In this document: positions 53,899 through 63,941 of the stretch, piece by piece | Numbering within the stretch: position 1 is the first letter of the stretch | Layout: each line of letters starts with the position of its first letter | Assembly: GCA_022825825.1 (NCBI GenBank) | Contig: JAJDWA010000075.1 | Coordinates: forward strand, 1 to 64,000 | DNA length: 64,000 nucleotides | Direction: 5' to 3' | Source of the DNA: Candidatus Poribacteria bacterium | GTDB taxonomy: Bacteria; Poribacteria; WGA-4E; WGA-3G | Translations under genes and position numbers: made by a program | The notes under the pieces: generated by a model | Database searches by the model: none | Told to the model about the DNA's origin: nothing | What the model saw: the letters and a program-made list of their open reading frames with translations, nothing else

Positions 53899-55503
53899 TT
53901 GAAAAGAATTTGGATTCCCATCATAATTGTAGTTATTGCTGTAATCGCAATGTTCCGATTTTTGAAACCTGAAAAACCGGAAATCGAAGCAACAGATCAA
54001 ACAGAGGTTTCAAAACCTGTAGAAATAACTAAGGCTAAACGCGGTGAAATTCGTTCAGAACTCCAACTTTCAGGAACAATTGAGGCGAAATCTCGTGTGA
54101 GCGTTATCCCCAAAATTTCTGGTCGCATTATAGATATTCCTATATCTGAAGGTGATCGGGTCAAAAAGGGTGTCACCCTTGCGGTCATTGAGCATGAAGA
54201 GCTAAAACTTGCTGTGGAACAAGCAGAGGCAACCCTCGAATCTGCTAAAACTGGGTACTCTCAGGCACAGCAACTCGCTAAAGTCCGCGTACATTCGCAG
54301 GTTGCACAAGCAAAAGCACAACTCAATGCTGCTGAGATCTCGCTACAACAGGTCCAAGAACTTGCTGAAATTCGGACTGTTACGCAAATAGACCAAGCGG
54401 AAGCAGGGTTAAAATCTCTCGTGGCAAATCTGGAAAAAATAAAAACAGGTGCCCGAGATGAAGACCGACGGCAGGCGGAAGCAGGCTTGAATCAGGCGAA
54501 GGCGAACCTGCTTAATGCGCAAAACAACTATGCCCGCATGGAACAACTCTTCAAAAACGGAGCAATTAGTCAGCAATCGCTGGAAAACAGTCAAACACAG
54601 TTAGATGTTGTTCAAGCACAGCATAAAATTGCCACTGAACAACTCCAACTGATTGATAATGGCGCGCGAGAAGAAGACATTCAAGCGATGGAAGCACAGG
54701 TAGAACAAGCAAAGGCTGCACTAAGACTTGCGCAAGCACAAGCATCAACAAAAACATGGGAAAAAGACATCGCACTTGCACAATCTCAGGTTGAAACGGC
54801 GCGGGCAGGATTTACATCCGCACACGCCTTAGAAAAAGCAAAAAGTTGGGAAGCGGAGATTACGGCTGCGAAGACTACACAGACGCAAGCCAGCATCGCT
54901 TTACAACTTGCAAAAAAACGGCTAAGAGATGCTACAATTAAAGCCCCTATTGATGGTATTGTGTCACAAAGGTTCTTAGATTTAGGTGGTATGGCAGTAC
55001 CAACAGCACCGTTATTTGAAATTGTAGATATTGATACAGTCAAAGCCTCTGCAGATGTGATCGAAGCACATTTGAGCCAATTGACATTGGATCAACAAGC
55101 TATAATCAATATTGATGGAATCAACACCCCGATATCGGGAAAGATCGTATATATCAGTCCGACACTGCAGCCGATGCAGCGCACCGCAAAAGTTGAGTTT
55201 CATATTGATAACGTTGACGGGACGCTCAAACCGGGAATGTTCGCTAAAGTTACTGTTCCTGTTGAGGTGCACACAGACGCAATTTTGGTCCCCCGTGTTT
55301 CACTGATTGAAGATGCCGAAACGAAAACGCAAAATGTTTTCGTTGTTGAAGCTGGCATGAGCCAACGCCGTCCTGTGGAAATAGGACTCTCTCGTGGCGG
55401 TAAGGTAGAAATAGTCAGCGGATTGAACGAGGGTGAATCTGTTGTCGTTGCTGGGCAGCACTCTCTCAAAGTTGGTGAGAGTGTTACGGTTGTCAATCCT
55501 TGA
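53899..55503 (+). CDS. periplasmic adaptor (membrane fusion protein, HlyD/RND type)
   Basis: 534 residues. The start is TTG at 53899 with GAAGGAG 9 bases upstream. An N-terminal membrane anchor (IWIPIIIVVIAVIAMF) is followed by a split lipoyl domain (ARVSVIPKISGRI / IDGIVSQRFLDLGG), a long alpha-hairpin (about 100-345, made of Gln/Ala-rich heptads), a beta-barrel and a membrane-proximal domain. It bridges TolC to an inner-membrane pump. No RND or ABC pump follows; the next gene is a sugar kinase. Confidence 0.9.
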   Translation: MKRIWIPIIIVVIAVIAMFRFLKPEKPEIEATDQTEVSKPVEITKAKRGEIRSELQLSGTIEAKSRVSVIPKISGRIIDIPISEGDRVKKGVTLAVIEHEELKLAVEQAEATLESAKTGYSQAQQLAKVRVHSQVAQAKAQLNAAEISLQQVQELAEIRTVTQIDQAEAGLKSLVANLEKIKTGARDEDRRQAEAGLNQAKANLLNAQNNYARMEQLFKNGAISQQSLENSQTQLDVVQAQHKIATEQLQLIDNGAREEDIQAMEAQVEQAKAALRLAQAQASTKTWEKDIALAQSQVETARAGFTSAHALEKAKSWEAEITAAKTTQTQASIALQLAKKRLRDATIKAPIDGIVSQRFLDLGGMAVPTAPLFEIVDIDTVKASADVIEAHLSQLTLDQQAIINIDGINTPISGKIVYISPTLQPMQRTAKVEFHIDNVDGTLKPGMFAKVTVPVEVHTDAILVPRVSLIEDAETKTQNVFVVEAGMSQRRPVEIGLSRGGKVEIVSGLNEGESVVVAGQHSLKVGESVTVVNP

Positions 55504-55561
55504 AAAGTCTATTAAATTGATATGTTTGTAGTCGCGCAATTCATTGCGCCTCGGACATTTA

Positions 55562-55590
55562 CCGGTAGGCGGGGTTTCCTAACCTCGCTT
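55562..55590. repeat. dispersed palindromic repeat
   Basis: ggtaggcggggtttcctaac from 55564 with cctcgc arm, another copy of the family. It lies in the 187-base gap between the adaptor and the GHMP kinase genes, where no gene is seen. Confidence 0.75.
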
Positions 55591-55690
55591 GTTCACAGCG
55601 TCTAATTAATTCTAAAATCTACTATAAAGCTTATTACCGACAACTGAAAACTGACAGCCAATTAAACACCGTTCAGCCAGAAGATAAAAA

Positions 55691-57157
55691 ATGAAAGTTG
55701 AACAGTTACACGGTCCCAAAGAAAAAACACTTCAGGTTGTTGAACTTGAATACCTGTTACAATGTGATTCGCCAGATGTTTTCTGTCCGCACGGATTCCA
55801 AAAGGAAGGGAACGTAATAGTCGCTCGCGCGCCGGCAAGACTTGACATAATGGGGGGGATCGCGGACTACTGTGGATCAAATGTGTTCGAAATGACATTA
55901 AACCGTGCTGCAGTTGCAGCATGCCAAGCAAGGGAAGATCGAAATCTTTATGCCTTGACACTACAAGCGGGTAGTCTATTAAAACCCAGTTTTCAGATGT
56001 CGCTTGATGATTTCTACGCTGATGGCAATCTCAAATCGTATATCCAGGTCAGAGGTATCTTTAGCGAGGAGATACGGACAACCTGGGTTGGATATGTACT
56101 TGGCTGTTTTTTTACGCTGCTAAAAGAAAAAAAGATTGAGAATTTTCCACACGGTGCTGCAATAGTTATCAGAAGTGATATTCCGATGGGAGCAGGCATC
56201 GCATCATCTGCCGCGATTGAAGTTGCAACCTTGACCGTCCTCAATCAACTCTACGGTTTGAAATTAGAGGCGATGGAAATCGCGCGACTTGCGCAAATTG
56301 TAGAAAATAGAATTGTTGGTGCACCTTGTGGCATCATGGACCAGATAACTTCTGCAGCTGGCATAAGAAATAAAATGCTTTCTATTCTCTGTCAACCGCA
56401 CCAAATCCTTGAGTCCATTGAATGTCCACAAAATGTTAGTTTTATCGGCATCCATACCAAAGCACCGCGAAGTACAAAAAGTGACGCGTATATCAATACA
56501 CGCACCGCAGCATTTATGGGATTATCAATCTTAAAAAGAGAACTCGGATGGGGAAAATTAAATGATAACTATCTGTGTAATGTTTCTGTCCAAGAATTTC
56601 GAGAGCATTGCGAACCGATTTTACCTGAACAGATGCAAGGTAGCGAATTTCTCGATAGATACGGTGAGACCGTTGATCCCGTAACACAGGTTGACTCTGC
56701 CAAAGTATATGCTGTCAGAGACTGCGTCCAACATCCGATCTATGAAAACGCGCGGGTCAAGCAGTTTATAGATGCCATCAAAAATGTTGATAAATTTCCA
56801 GACCGTGCCCAAGATTTTCTTAAAATAGCGGGAAGTCTTATGTACGAGTCAAATGCAAGCTATCGCGACTTAGCAGGACTTGGTTCTCCTGAAATAGATG
56901 GCATTGTCAATATCGCACAAAAAATTGGTGAGCAGGGTGGTATCTACGGTGCCAAAATTACCGGTGGTGGGGGCGGAGGTACTGCCGCTATCCTCTGCTA
57001 TGGGGATGTCTCAACTTCGTTGACACAAATAATCTCCGCGTATAAATTATCTTGGGGTATTCAAACAGAAATCTTCAGCGGTTCCACACCCGGTGCTTGT
57101 GAATTCGGACACATTCTATGGGAATTAAAAGAGAGCGAACCGTTGACGCATTTTTAA
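55691..57157 (+). CDS. GHMP-family sugar kinase (galactokinase/arabinokinase-like)
   Basis: 488 residues, longer than galactokinase (about 390). Motif 1 is ARAPARLDIMGGIADYCG, motif 2 PMGAGIASSAAIEVA with the ATP loop, and motif 3 GAKITGGGGGGTAAIL. The close spacing of IADYCG and AARLDI resembles the kinase part of plant L-arabinokinase. The likely step is anomeric phosphorylation of a sugar ahead of nucleotide-sugar formation. It is followed after 30 bases by a polytopic membrane protein. Confidence 0.83.
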   Translation: MKVEQLHGPKEKTLQVVELEYLLQCDSPDVFCPHGFQKEGNVIVARAPARLDIMGGIADYCGSNVFEMTLNRAAVAACQAREDRNLYALTLQAGSLLKPSFQMSLDDFYADGNLKSYIQVRGIFSEEIRTTWVGYVLGCFFTLLKEKKIENFPHGAAIVIRSDIPMGAGIASSAAIEVATLTVLNQLYGLKLEAMEIARLAQIVENRIVGAPCGIMDQITSAAGIRNKMLSILCQPHQILESIECPQNVSFIGIHTKAPRSTKSDAYINTRTAAFMGLSILKRELGWGKLNDNYLCNVSVQEFREHCEPILPEQMQGSEFLDRYGETVDPVTQVDSAKVYAVRDCVQHPIYENARVKQFIDAIKNVDKFPDRAQDFLKIAGSLMYESNASYRDLAGLGSPEIDGIVNIAQKIGEQGGIYGAKITGGGGGGTAAILCYGDVSTSLTQIISAYKLSWGIQTEIFSGSTPGACEFGHILWELKESEPLTHF

Positions 57158-57187
57158 CTTGAGGAAACTATTAGAAAATCTGAAAAC

Positions 57188-59161
57188 ATGGAATCATCAG
57201 TACAAAACCTCAGCGAACTGAATCAACGCCGTGAGTCTGGTGTCACATGGCGCGCCATTCTCATTGCGATTTTTTTAATTCCCCTCAACGTGTTTTGGGT
57301 CATTGAAGTTGAGTGTGTGTGGCACTCTGGACATCCAACCACTATCTCCCTGTTTTGGAATGTTGTTCTCAACATCTTTTTCTTAATCCTTATTAACCTC
57401 TTCATAAAGCGTGTAGCACCAAGAGCAGCATTAACACAGGGTGAGATGATTACCATCTACGCGATGCTCTCTATCGCCTCTGGTTTGGCTGGTCATGATA
57501 TGTTGGCATTAACAATTCCTGCACTGCCACATGCATTTTGGTTCGCTACGATAGAGAACGATTGGGCTGGCACATTCCACAGTTATATTCCACAACACCT
57601 CGTTGTGTCTGATAAAGATATCATACGCGGATTCTACGAAGGCGATACGCCATTTTATAACGCACAGATCGGCAGTGCATGGATAATGCCAACTTTGTGG
57701 TGGACATCATTCATTCTTGCACTCGGTGCGATCATGATCTGCCTAAATGTGCTTATCCGTAAGCAGTGGACAGAACACGAAAAACTTGCATACCCTATTA
57801 TCCAACTCCCGATGGCAATTACAGAAGGCGGGGGCAGAGCACAACTTTTCCGAAACCGAATTCTATGGTATGGATTTATTGCTGCCGCTCTACTGAATAT
57901 CTGGCACGGATTAGCACACTTCTTCCCAATACTTCCAGATTTCAGTGTGCGCCATAACGCGCGTAATTGGGGAACGTTTTTCACCGAAAAGCCATGGAAC
58001 GCTGTCGGAAATATCCCTGTTCCCCTATATCCATTTGTAATTGGATTAGGCTTTCTTTTACCGCTTGATCTCTCTTTTTCCTTATGGTTCTTCTATCTGT
58101 TCGAAAAGATGCAACGGGTGTTTGGAAGTGCTGTCGGAATTCCAGCGCCTTTTCCGTATGGTAGTGAGCAATCCATAGGAGGTTGGATGGCAATTTTTAT
58201 TATCGCGCTGCTGGTAACGCGTAGACACATCGCAAACGTTGCCCGAACTATATTAGGTATGCGCGGAGGTATTGACGATTCACAAGAACCGATTCGGTAT
58301 CGCACAGCGTTTCTTTTGATTATCCTCGCAAGTTTCTATATTATCTGGTTCTGTCTGAAGGCGGGGATGACGCTTCCAATTATTCTTCCTTTCTTCGGAT
58401 TCTTCTACGCTATTTCAATCGGTATCACGCGCGTTCGTGCTGAACTCGGTCCCCCTGCGCATGAGATGGCAGGGATGTGTAACGCGCAGCAATTTTTGGT
58501 GAATATTTTAGGCACCCGACGCATCGGACCAAACAACCTGACAGTGTTTCCATATTTTTGGTTTTTCAGCGGCCGCGGATACCGCGAACATATCATGCCA
58601 CATCAACTTGAGGCATTCAAGATGGCAGAACGGGCAAATATGAATACGAAAAAGTTGGTATTGGCAATGATTATTGCCGTTGTCCTTGGATCGATCTCAG
58701 CATTTTGGGCAACGTTAAGTGAACTTTATCGTCTCGGCGGGGCTGTTACAGGTGCAGGTGGCGGCATCGGTCCGTCTGTTGGGCATATCGGTCAATTCGG
58801 ATGGCTTGCTGGTCTTTTCGCTTTCCCACGCGACCCAAACGTGCCTGCGATGAGTTTCATGGCAGGCGGCATGGGGTTCACCTTTTTACTCATGCTTATG
58901 CGCATGCGTTTTATTTGGTGGCCCCTGCATCCAGCTGGTTATCCTATATCTATGACTTTTGGTGTTGGCTATTTTTGGAGTTGTCTTGTTATTAGTACAT
59001 TTCTTAAGTGGATGGCCCTTCGATTTGGAGGCCCTACCACATATAGAAAAATGATTTTCTTCTTCTTTGGAGTTATCCTCGGTGAATACTGCGTAGGCGC
59101 GTTTTGGAGTGTCTTAAGTGTCATTATCCGTGAACCGATCTACGACTTCGCACCGGGTTAA
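57188..59161 (+). CDS. large polytopic membrane protein (DUF6785-like)
   Basis: 657 residues with about 14 hydrophobic helices and very short loops. I recognise the pattern of a family found in Poribacteria and planctomycetes (N-terminal DUF6785 and C-terminal DUF6784 halves): EMITIYAMLSIASGLAGHDMLA, RVRAELGPPAHEMAGMCN and WPLHPAGYPISM. A transport role is likely but unproven. The end overlaps the open frame of the next gene. Close spacing to the GHMP kinase suggests that the pair handles a sugar. Confidence 0.7.
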   Translation: MESSVQNLSELNQRRESGVTWRAILIAIFLIPLNVFWVIEVECVWHSGHPTTISLFWNVVLNIFFLILINLFIKRVAPRAALTQGEMITIYAMLSIASGLAGHDMLALTIPALPHAFWFATIENDWAGTFHSYIPQHLVVSDKDIIRGFYEGDTPFYNAQIGSAWIMPTLWWTSFILALGAIMICLNVLIRKQWTEHEKLAYPIIQLPMAITEGGGRAQLFRNRILWYGFIAAALLNIWHGLAHFFPILPDFSVRHNARNWGTFFTEKPWNAVGNIPVPLYPFVIGLGFLLPLDLSFSLWFFYLFEKMQRVFGSAVGIPAPFPYGSEQSIGGWMAIFIIALLVTRRHIANVARTILGMRGGIDDSQEPIRYRTAFLLIILASFYIIWFCLKAGMTLPIILPFFGFFYAISIGITRVRAELGPPAHEMAGMCNAQQFLVNILGTRRIGPNNLTVFPYFWFFSGRGYREHIMPHQLEAFKMAERANMNTKKLVLAMIIAVVLGSISAFWATLSELYRLGGAVTGAGGGIGPSVGHIGQFGWLAGLFAFPRDPNVPAMSFMAGGMGFTFLLMLMRMRFIWWPLHPAGYPISMTFGVGYFWSCLVISTFLKWMALRFGGPTTYRKMIFFFFGVILGEYCVGAFWSVLSVIIREPIYDFAPG

Positions 59162-59168
59162 AAACATT

Positions 59169-60227
59169 ATGAATACAACAAAAATCTTTCTCTTTGTCCT
59201 CGTAATAGTTTTCATATCATCTTTAACTGCTTTTGCTGCCGATGAAGGATCACACGCGGCAGAGTTTCTCAGCCACGGCGTTGGTGCGCGCGCGCTCGGA
59301 ATGGGGAGTGCATTTGTCGCAATCGCTGATGATGCAACTGCTACGTATTGGAATCCTGCTGGATTGACAAAAGTAAAAAAACACAGTTTTTCAGCAATGT
59401 ATTCCGATACATTTAGTAGCGGCGATGGTAGTTTTTTGAGCAAAGGTCTGGTCAGCTACAATTTTGTTAACTACGTGCATCAGCTTGAAGGAATTGGCAG
59501 CATCGGTCTGAGTTGGATTCGACTCGGCATTGATGACATACCACGGACCACCTTCATTGACGTTGATAATAACGGTTTCCTCGGTGATTTCCAGGATATA
59601 AACGGCAACGGTGTTAAAGACCAAGGCGAACCCTACATAGACAGACCTACTGTTGCAGAATATTTCAGCAATACTGACAACGCACTGCTTATCTCTTATG
59701 CACGGCAAATCCATCCGATTGCTGCTGTCGGTGGTAACCTAAAACTTCTGAGTCAATCCATCTTTGAAAACAGTGGAAGAGGCTTCGGTATTGACATCGG
59801 TCTTATTCTTGCTCCTTACAAAGGTTTACGGTTCGGTACCATGTTGCTTGATGCCACTGGCACGCAAATTCGATGGGATACCGCAGATAAACCTGTATTT
59901 ACTCGCGGGCGGCGGCTACGTTTCGGTGGGGCATACCAATTCACCTTTCCAAGTTTCGGCAAAGGTAGCATTAGTGCAGACCTGGAAACTGACCAAGCGG
60001 ATTTAGCAGAAGGCACAGATTCTGGAGGCGGACTTCTCTTTCGCACCGGCGTGGAATATTGGCTTTTCAGGACACTTGCGCTGCGCTGCGGTTGGAACGG
60101 GCATGGATTTTCTGCTGGCACAGGCCTCCAATTGCGTGTTAGCACGATGACGTTTTATGTTGATTATGCTTTCAATACGCACACGCTTGGTGGCTCGCAA
60201 CGTATTTCTGTTTCTGGGCAGTTTTAG
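59169..60227 (+). CDS. PorV/PorQ-like outer membrane beta-barrel protein
   Basis: About 352 residues from the ATG at 59169, which opens a signal peptide (FISSLTAFA, then ADEG); the frame is open 17 codons upstream inside the preceding gene. The N-terminal GARALGMGSAFVAIADDATATYWNPAGL is the hallmark of the PorV/UPF0164/FadL-like family, and the rest alternates as barrel strands ending SVSGQF. In Bacteroidetes PorV shuttles type IX secretion cargo. A cargo-type C-terminal domain is encoded just downstream. Confidence 0.87.
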   Translation: MNTTKIFLFVLVIVFISSLTAFAADEGSHAAEFLSHGVGARALGMGSAFVAIADDATATYWNPAGLTKVKKHSFSAMYSDTFSSGDGSFLSKGLVSYNFVNYVHQLEGIGSIGLSWIRLGIDDIPRTTFIDVDNNGFLGDFQDINGNGVKDQGEPYIDRPTVAEYFSNTDNALLISYARQIHPIAAVGGNLKLLSQSIFENSGRGFGIDIGLILAPYKGLRFGTMLLDATGTQIRWDTADKPVFTRGRRLRFGGAYQFTFPSFGKGSISADLETDQADLAEGTDSGGGLLFRTGVEYWLFRTLALRCGWNGHGFSAGTGLQLRVSTMTFYVDYAFNTHTLGGSQRISVSGQF

Positions 60228-60276
60228 GCACATTATGGTAAATTATAAATAAGTGAACATTCCCTGGTCAATCAAC

Positions 60277-60325
60277 AAATGCGCTTTTTGGCATTTGTCG
60301 GGTGTGGTTTCCTAACCGCACTCGG
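60277..60325. repeat. hairpin plus dispersed palindromic repeat
   Basis: caaatgc (60277-60283) and gcatttg (60292-60298) make a 7-bp hairpin, followed at 60300 by gggtgtggtttcctaaccgc, a family copy. Both lie between the PorV-like gene and the cohesin/dockerin gene and could terminate the former. Confidence 0.7.
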
Positions 60326-60373
60326 ACCAAAGGACTGTCCGTTTGTAGTAGAAAATCAATAAAAGGAGTTATT

Positions 60374-62674
60374 ATGAAACCACAAATTCTAAAAAAGAAA
60401 GGTTCTATATTTATTTTAGTTGCAGTTTTGATGGCTGCTTTTGGAACACAAAACATCAGTTACGCACAGGAAGGAAACCCGACAATAACAGCCTCTGTTC
60501 AAGCACCGTTAACGGAGGCAGCGTTGAATGGCAGCGTTGTCACGCTTACGTTGAGCGGTGTGATTTTCGAACGTTCTACGTTCAGAGTTAGAGATGGTGT
60601 GACAGTCTCTGGCATTGATGGTGTCACCGTAGGCACTTTCGATATAGATCGTATCAGCGATACGAAGGTAACTGTTGAACTCACATTCTCTGGCAATATT
60701 GATGCAGACACGCCGCTTATCTTTACAGTGGGAGCAGGAGGAATAGCTGACTATGATGGTGATGCACTCACCGCACAACTGCCTGTCACGGCAGTAGCGG
60801 AGACGCTTGTCGCAACAACAGAGACTCTGTTATTAGAGGAATCCATACGTGAAGGTGATATCATACTAACAGAATTGCCGTTGACAGAGGCAAACCTATA
60901 TGGGAGTGCGATCAGGCTCACACTCACAGGACGGCAGTTTGCTGAAGGGTGGCGCATTGAAGATGCACTGACATTATCCAGTCCTGATGGGAGAATTGTT
61001 GAACCAGATGACATCACACCCGCGGGAGACACAGCGGTGGAAATAAATGGGGAAGTTGTTGACATAGACGACGTAGAACACCTCAATGACATCGGATTTA
61101 TTGGCATAGATGACATAGATCGTGTCAGTGACTCGGAAGTGTTAATTGCCCTGGCCTTCTCTGGTGATCTTAGCGCGGATGCTACCCTCACGCTCGCTGT
61201 GGGTGAGGACGCAATCTTAGGTTACAATAAAGGTTTTACTTTTGAGTTCCCCGTCACAGCCGTAGAAGAATCGCTGACCGCCTCAACCGAGTTTCCTTTG
61301 ACAGAAAAAAATCTGGATGGGAGCATCGTCAGGTTGTCCCTCAGTGGGCGGCAACTTTGGGTAAATGCGGATTTGGATGAGATTGTAGAAGAAGGGGCCA
61401 TGACAATATCCGGTATTGAAGGTGTCACGATTGAAGACATCAGTTTTACTCTATCTACTTGGTTATACGGCTATGGAGATGTGATAATTAGATTGGGCTT
61501 TGATGGCAACTTTGACACCGATGCTACGCTCACCATTACTGTGGCGGCACCCATGATCGTCGGATACAATAAAAACTTCACTGTCAAGCTGCCTGTCACT
61601 GCGAGAAAGCAATCGGATGCCACAATAAGCGTTTCACCCTCACGGATAGCACTTCCCGGTATCGGTGAAAAGTTGACACTCAATCTGAACATTGCAGACA
61701 GCGTAAACGTTGCAGGCTACCAAGCAACCTTGTCCTATAACCCCAATGCACTCAAGTATGTGGAGGGGGGCAACGGCGACTTCTTACCAGCAGACGCGTT
61801 TTTTATAGACTCAGATGACGGTTATGACTGGGACTATAGCTATAACGTGGTAAAGGAATATTTGTTGATCGCTGGAAATACGCTCGCTGAGGTAAGTAAC
61901 GGGGACGGTACACTGGCTACTCTCACATTTGAGGTCGTTGACTATATACCATTTCCGATAACCTTATCCGATGTCTATCTTGTAGATGCAGACGGAAAAC
62001 GTTGGGAAGTTACCACTGAAAATGGTGAGGTGATTGAACCACCAGGACTCGCAAAAAGAATCTTTGGAGACCTCAACCTTGATGGTATAGTAAACATTCA
62101 AGATTTAATCATTGTTAGTGAGGCTTTCGGTTCCAGAGGCATAGACGGCATCAGGGATGTCAACGGAGATGGTCTTGTTGATATTGTTGACCTTGTTCTC
62201 GTGGCAAATGCGTTGGGGGCGGATGCAGCTGCACCGTCGCTAAATCCACAAGGATTGGAACTGCTCACTGCTGCAGATGTGAAAGAATGGCTAACCCAAG
62301 CGCAGAAAATCACACTGACCGATCCCGATTATAGGCGTGGTATTAGCGTCCTGGAACAACTCCATAAGGCACTGACTCCTAAAGAGACATTGCTATTACC
62401 AAACTTCCCAAACCCGTTCAACCCAGAAACGTGGATACCTTATCACTTGGCGAAGGATGCAGATGTTACTCTGCATATCTATGCTATGAACGGCACATTG
62501 GTGCGGACGTTGGCAATCGGGCATCAAGCTGCAGGTGTGTATCAAAGCCGTTCCCGTGCGGCATATTGGGATGGTAAAAATGAATTTGGTGAATCCGTGG
62601 CAAGTGGTGTCTATTTCTATACACTTAAAGCAGGTGATTTCTCTGCGACGCGAAAGATGTTGATATGGAAATAA
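60374..62674 (+). CDS. secreted cohesin- and dockerin-containing protein with type IX-like sorting domain
   Basis: About 766 residues from the ATG at 60374 (AAAGGAG 7 bases upstream), which opens a signal peptide ending SYAQ. Residues 35-410 are three diverged repeats starting APLTEAALNGSVVTLTLSG, LPLTEANLYGSAIRLTLTG, FPLTEKNLDGSIVRLSLSG. Residues 414-554 resemble a cohesin (ISVSPSRIALPGIGEKLTLNLNI, YQATLSYNPNALKYV). Residues 562-617 are a type I dockerin with two calcium loops, DLNLDGIVNIQDL and DVNGDGLVDIVDL. Residues 672-766 are a FlgD-like C-terminal domain (LPNFPNPFNPETWIPY... YFYTLKAGDFSATRKM), as in type IX cargo. Confidence 0.85.
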   Translation: MKPQILKKKGSIFILVAVLMAAFGTQNISYAQEGNPTITASVQAPLTEAALNGSVVTLTLSGVIFERSTFRVRDGVTVSGIDGVTVGTFDIDRISDTKVTVELTFSGNIDADTPLIFTVGAGGIADYDGDALTAQLPVTAVAETLVATTETLLLEESIREGDIILTELPLTEANLYGSAIRLTLTGRQFAEGWRIEDALTLSSPDGRIVEPDDITPAGDTAVEINGEVVDIDDVEHLNDIGFIGIDDIDRVSDSEVLIALAFSGDLSADATLTLAVGEDAILGYNKGFTFEFPVTAVEESLTASTEFPLTEKNLDGSIVRLSLSGRQLWVNADLDEIVEEGAMTISGIEGVTIEDISFTLSTWLYGYGDVIIRLGFDGNFDTDATLTITVAAPMIVGYNKNFTVKLPVTARKQSDATISVSPSRIALPGIGEKLTLNLNIADSVNVAGYQATLSYNPNALKYVEGGNGDFLPADAFFIDSDDGYDWDYSYNVVKEYLLIAGNTLAEVSNGDGTLATLTFEVVDYIPFPITLSDVYLVDADGKRWEVTTENGEVIEPPGLAKRIFGDLNLDGIVNIQDLIIVSEAFGSRGIDGIRDVNGDGLVDIVDLVLVANALGADAAAPSLNPQGLELLTAADVKEWLTQAQKITLTDPDYRRGISVLEQLHKALTPKETLLLPNFPNPFNPETWIPYHLAKDADVTLHIYAMNGTLVRTLAIGHQAAGVYQSRSRAAYWDGKNEFGESVASGVYFYTLKAGDFSATRKMLIWK

Positions 62675-62731
62675 CATTTTTCAGAAAAACATGGAAGGGT
62701 GAAAGATAACACGCTTCCATCTAACAACCTA

Positions 62732-62747
62732 ATTGCAATATTGCAAT
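62732..62747. promoter_or_regulatory. 16-bp perfect palindrome upstream of the last gene
   Basis: attgcaatattgcaat reads the same on both strands and lies 21 bases before the chosen ATG at 62769. It may be an operator for a dimeric regulator. This is position-based inference only. Confidence 0.35.
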
Positions 62748-62768
62748 CAAAACTATAATTGGAAAAAA

Positions 62769-63941
62769 ATGAAGAATCGTTTTATGTTTCGCAAAATCAT
62801 TACTCTTATATGTGTAGTGACTTTTATATTTGTACATTTTGTATCTGAAGGGTATTCTCAAGCTGAACAGAATGTCTCTATAGAAAAACAAAATGAAGGC
62901 AGATCTTTAATGATCGCTTCCATATTTGCATACGGTATCGGATTGTATGGGCCTGGAACAGCAGTTTTATTAGATACAGATTCAGCAAGTCAAGTAACAG
63001 CATTAGAATTCCTATTTGGTGGAAGTGCTTTTGCTGGCGGGCTTATGGCTACGAGAGATTATCGGCTTGGTGCAGGCCGCACTAATTTAATACTTGGCAG
63101 CGCGTGGACAGGCACTTTATACGGTATTGGATTACCCGTATTATTCGAATCAGAAAACCCCAAGGTTTATTTTGGTTCTATGATGCTCACCACACCATTA
63201 GGTGGGTATCTTGGTTATAAACTGACTTCCCACAGATGGTATGAAAAAGGCGAATCAAATATGATTACCTACGGCGGTGCAGTCGGAGGCCTGTATGGAC
63301 TTGCAATTCCATATCTTATCAATATTGAAGGTCTTGAAGACTCAACGCAAGCCAAAATTTACACTGTATCAGGATTACTTGGAATACCAATCGGTACAGT
63401 AGCATCATCAAAGATTTTTCACAACAAACCGATTAGTGAAGGCAGATCGCACCTAATCAATTTTGGAGGTGTTGTGGGTGCATATTATGCTGCAGGTATA
63501 ACAAGTTTATTTGACGTAGAGTCAAGCAGGCCGTATGTGGCAACTGCAATGCTTGGATTGCCAGTTGGAACGTATCTTGGCTATAAATTTACGACTAAAG
63601 GGGAGTATACGCGCGGTCGTTCATATTTAATACAGCTTGGCGCGGTTGCGGGTGCCTTATTCGCAAATGGAATTCCGTTGCTTATGGAGATAGAAAATCA
63701 CAAACCTTACGTTGTAGCGAGTATTCTTGGTTCAGCTGGTGGTATGTGGTTAGCACACCAAGGCACACGCGGTTGGGGAGAGAAAGCACCACTGGCGATA
63801 AACGAACATATTCCTCAATCTGGAAAGATCAAAGTTCAGCTGCCATCAGTCAATGAATGGTTTACTCTCGGTTTAATGACGCTGCGTAAACCATCTTACA
63901 TGGCTGATATTCCAGTGGAATTGTTGCGAATATCATTCTAA
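62769..63941 (+). CDS. exported protein made of about five hydrophobic glycine-rich repeats
   Basis: About 390 residues from the ATG at 62769 (GGA seven bases upstream), with a signal peptide (TFIFVHFVSEGYSQ). The body repeats a unit of about 65 residues: a Gly-rich hydrophobic helix pair such as YGIGLPVLFESENPKVYFGS, then a short basic link with GRSHLI or GESNMI. It could be a small polytopic membrane protein or a barrel; family not recognised. AxxGxYYAAGI-type motifs recur with Gly in register. It follows the cohesin gene and is the last gene before the window edge. Confidence 0.7.
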   Translation: MKNRFMFRKIITLICVVTFIFVHFVSEGYSQAEQNVSIEKQNEGRSLMIASIFAYGIGLYGPGTAVLLDTDSASQVTALEFLFGGSAFAGGLMATRDYRLGAGRTNLILGSAWTGTLYGIGLPVLFESENPKVYFGSMMLTTPLGGYLGYKLTSHRWYEKGESNMITYGGAVGGLYGLAIPYLINIEGLEDSTQAKIYTVSGLLGIPIGTVASSKIFHNKPISEGRSHLINFGGVVGAYYAAGITSLFDVESSRPYVATAMLGLPVGTYLGYKFTTKGEYTRGRSYLIQLGAVAGALFANGIPLLMEIENHKPYVVASILGSAGGMWLAHQGTRGWGEKAPLAINEHIPQSGKIKVQLPSVNEWFTLGLMTLRKPSYMADIPVELLRISF

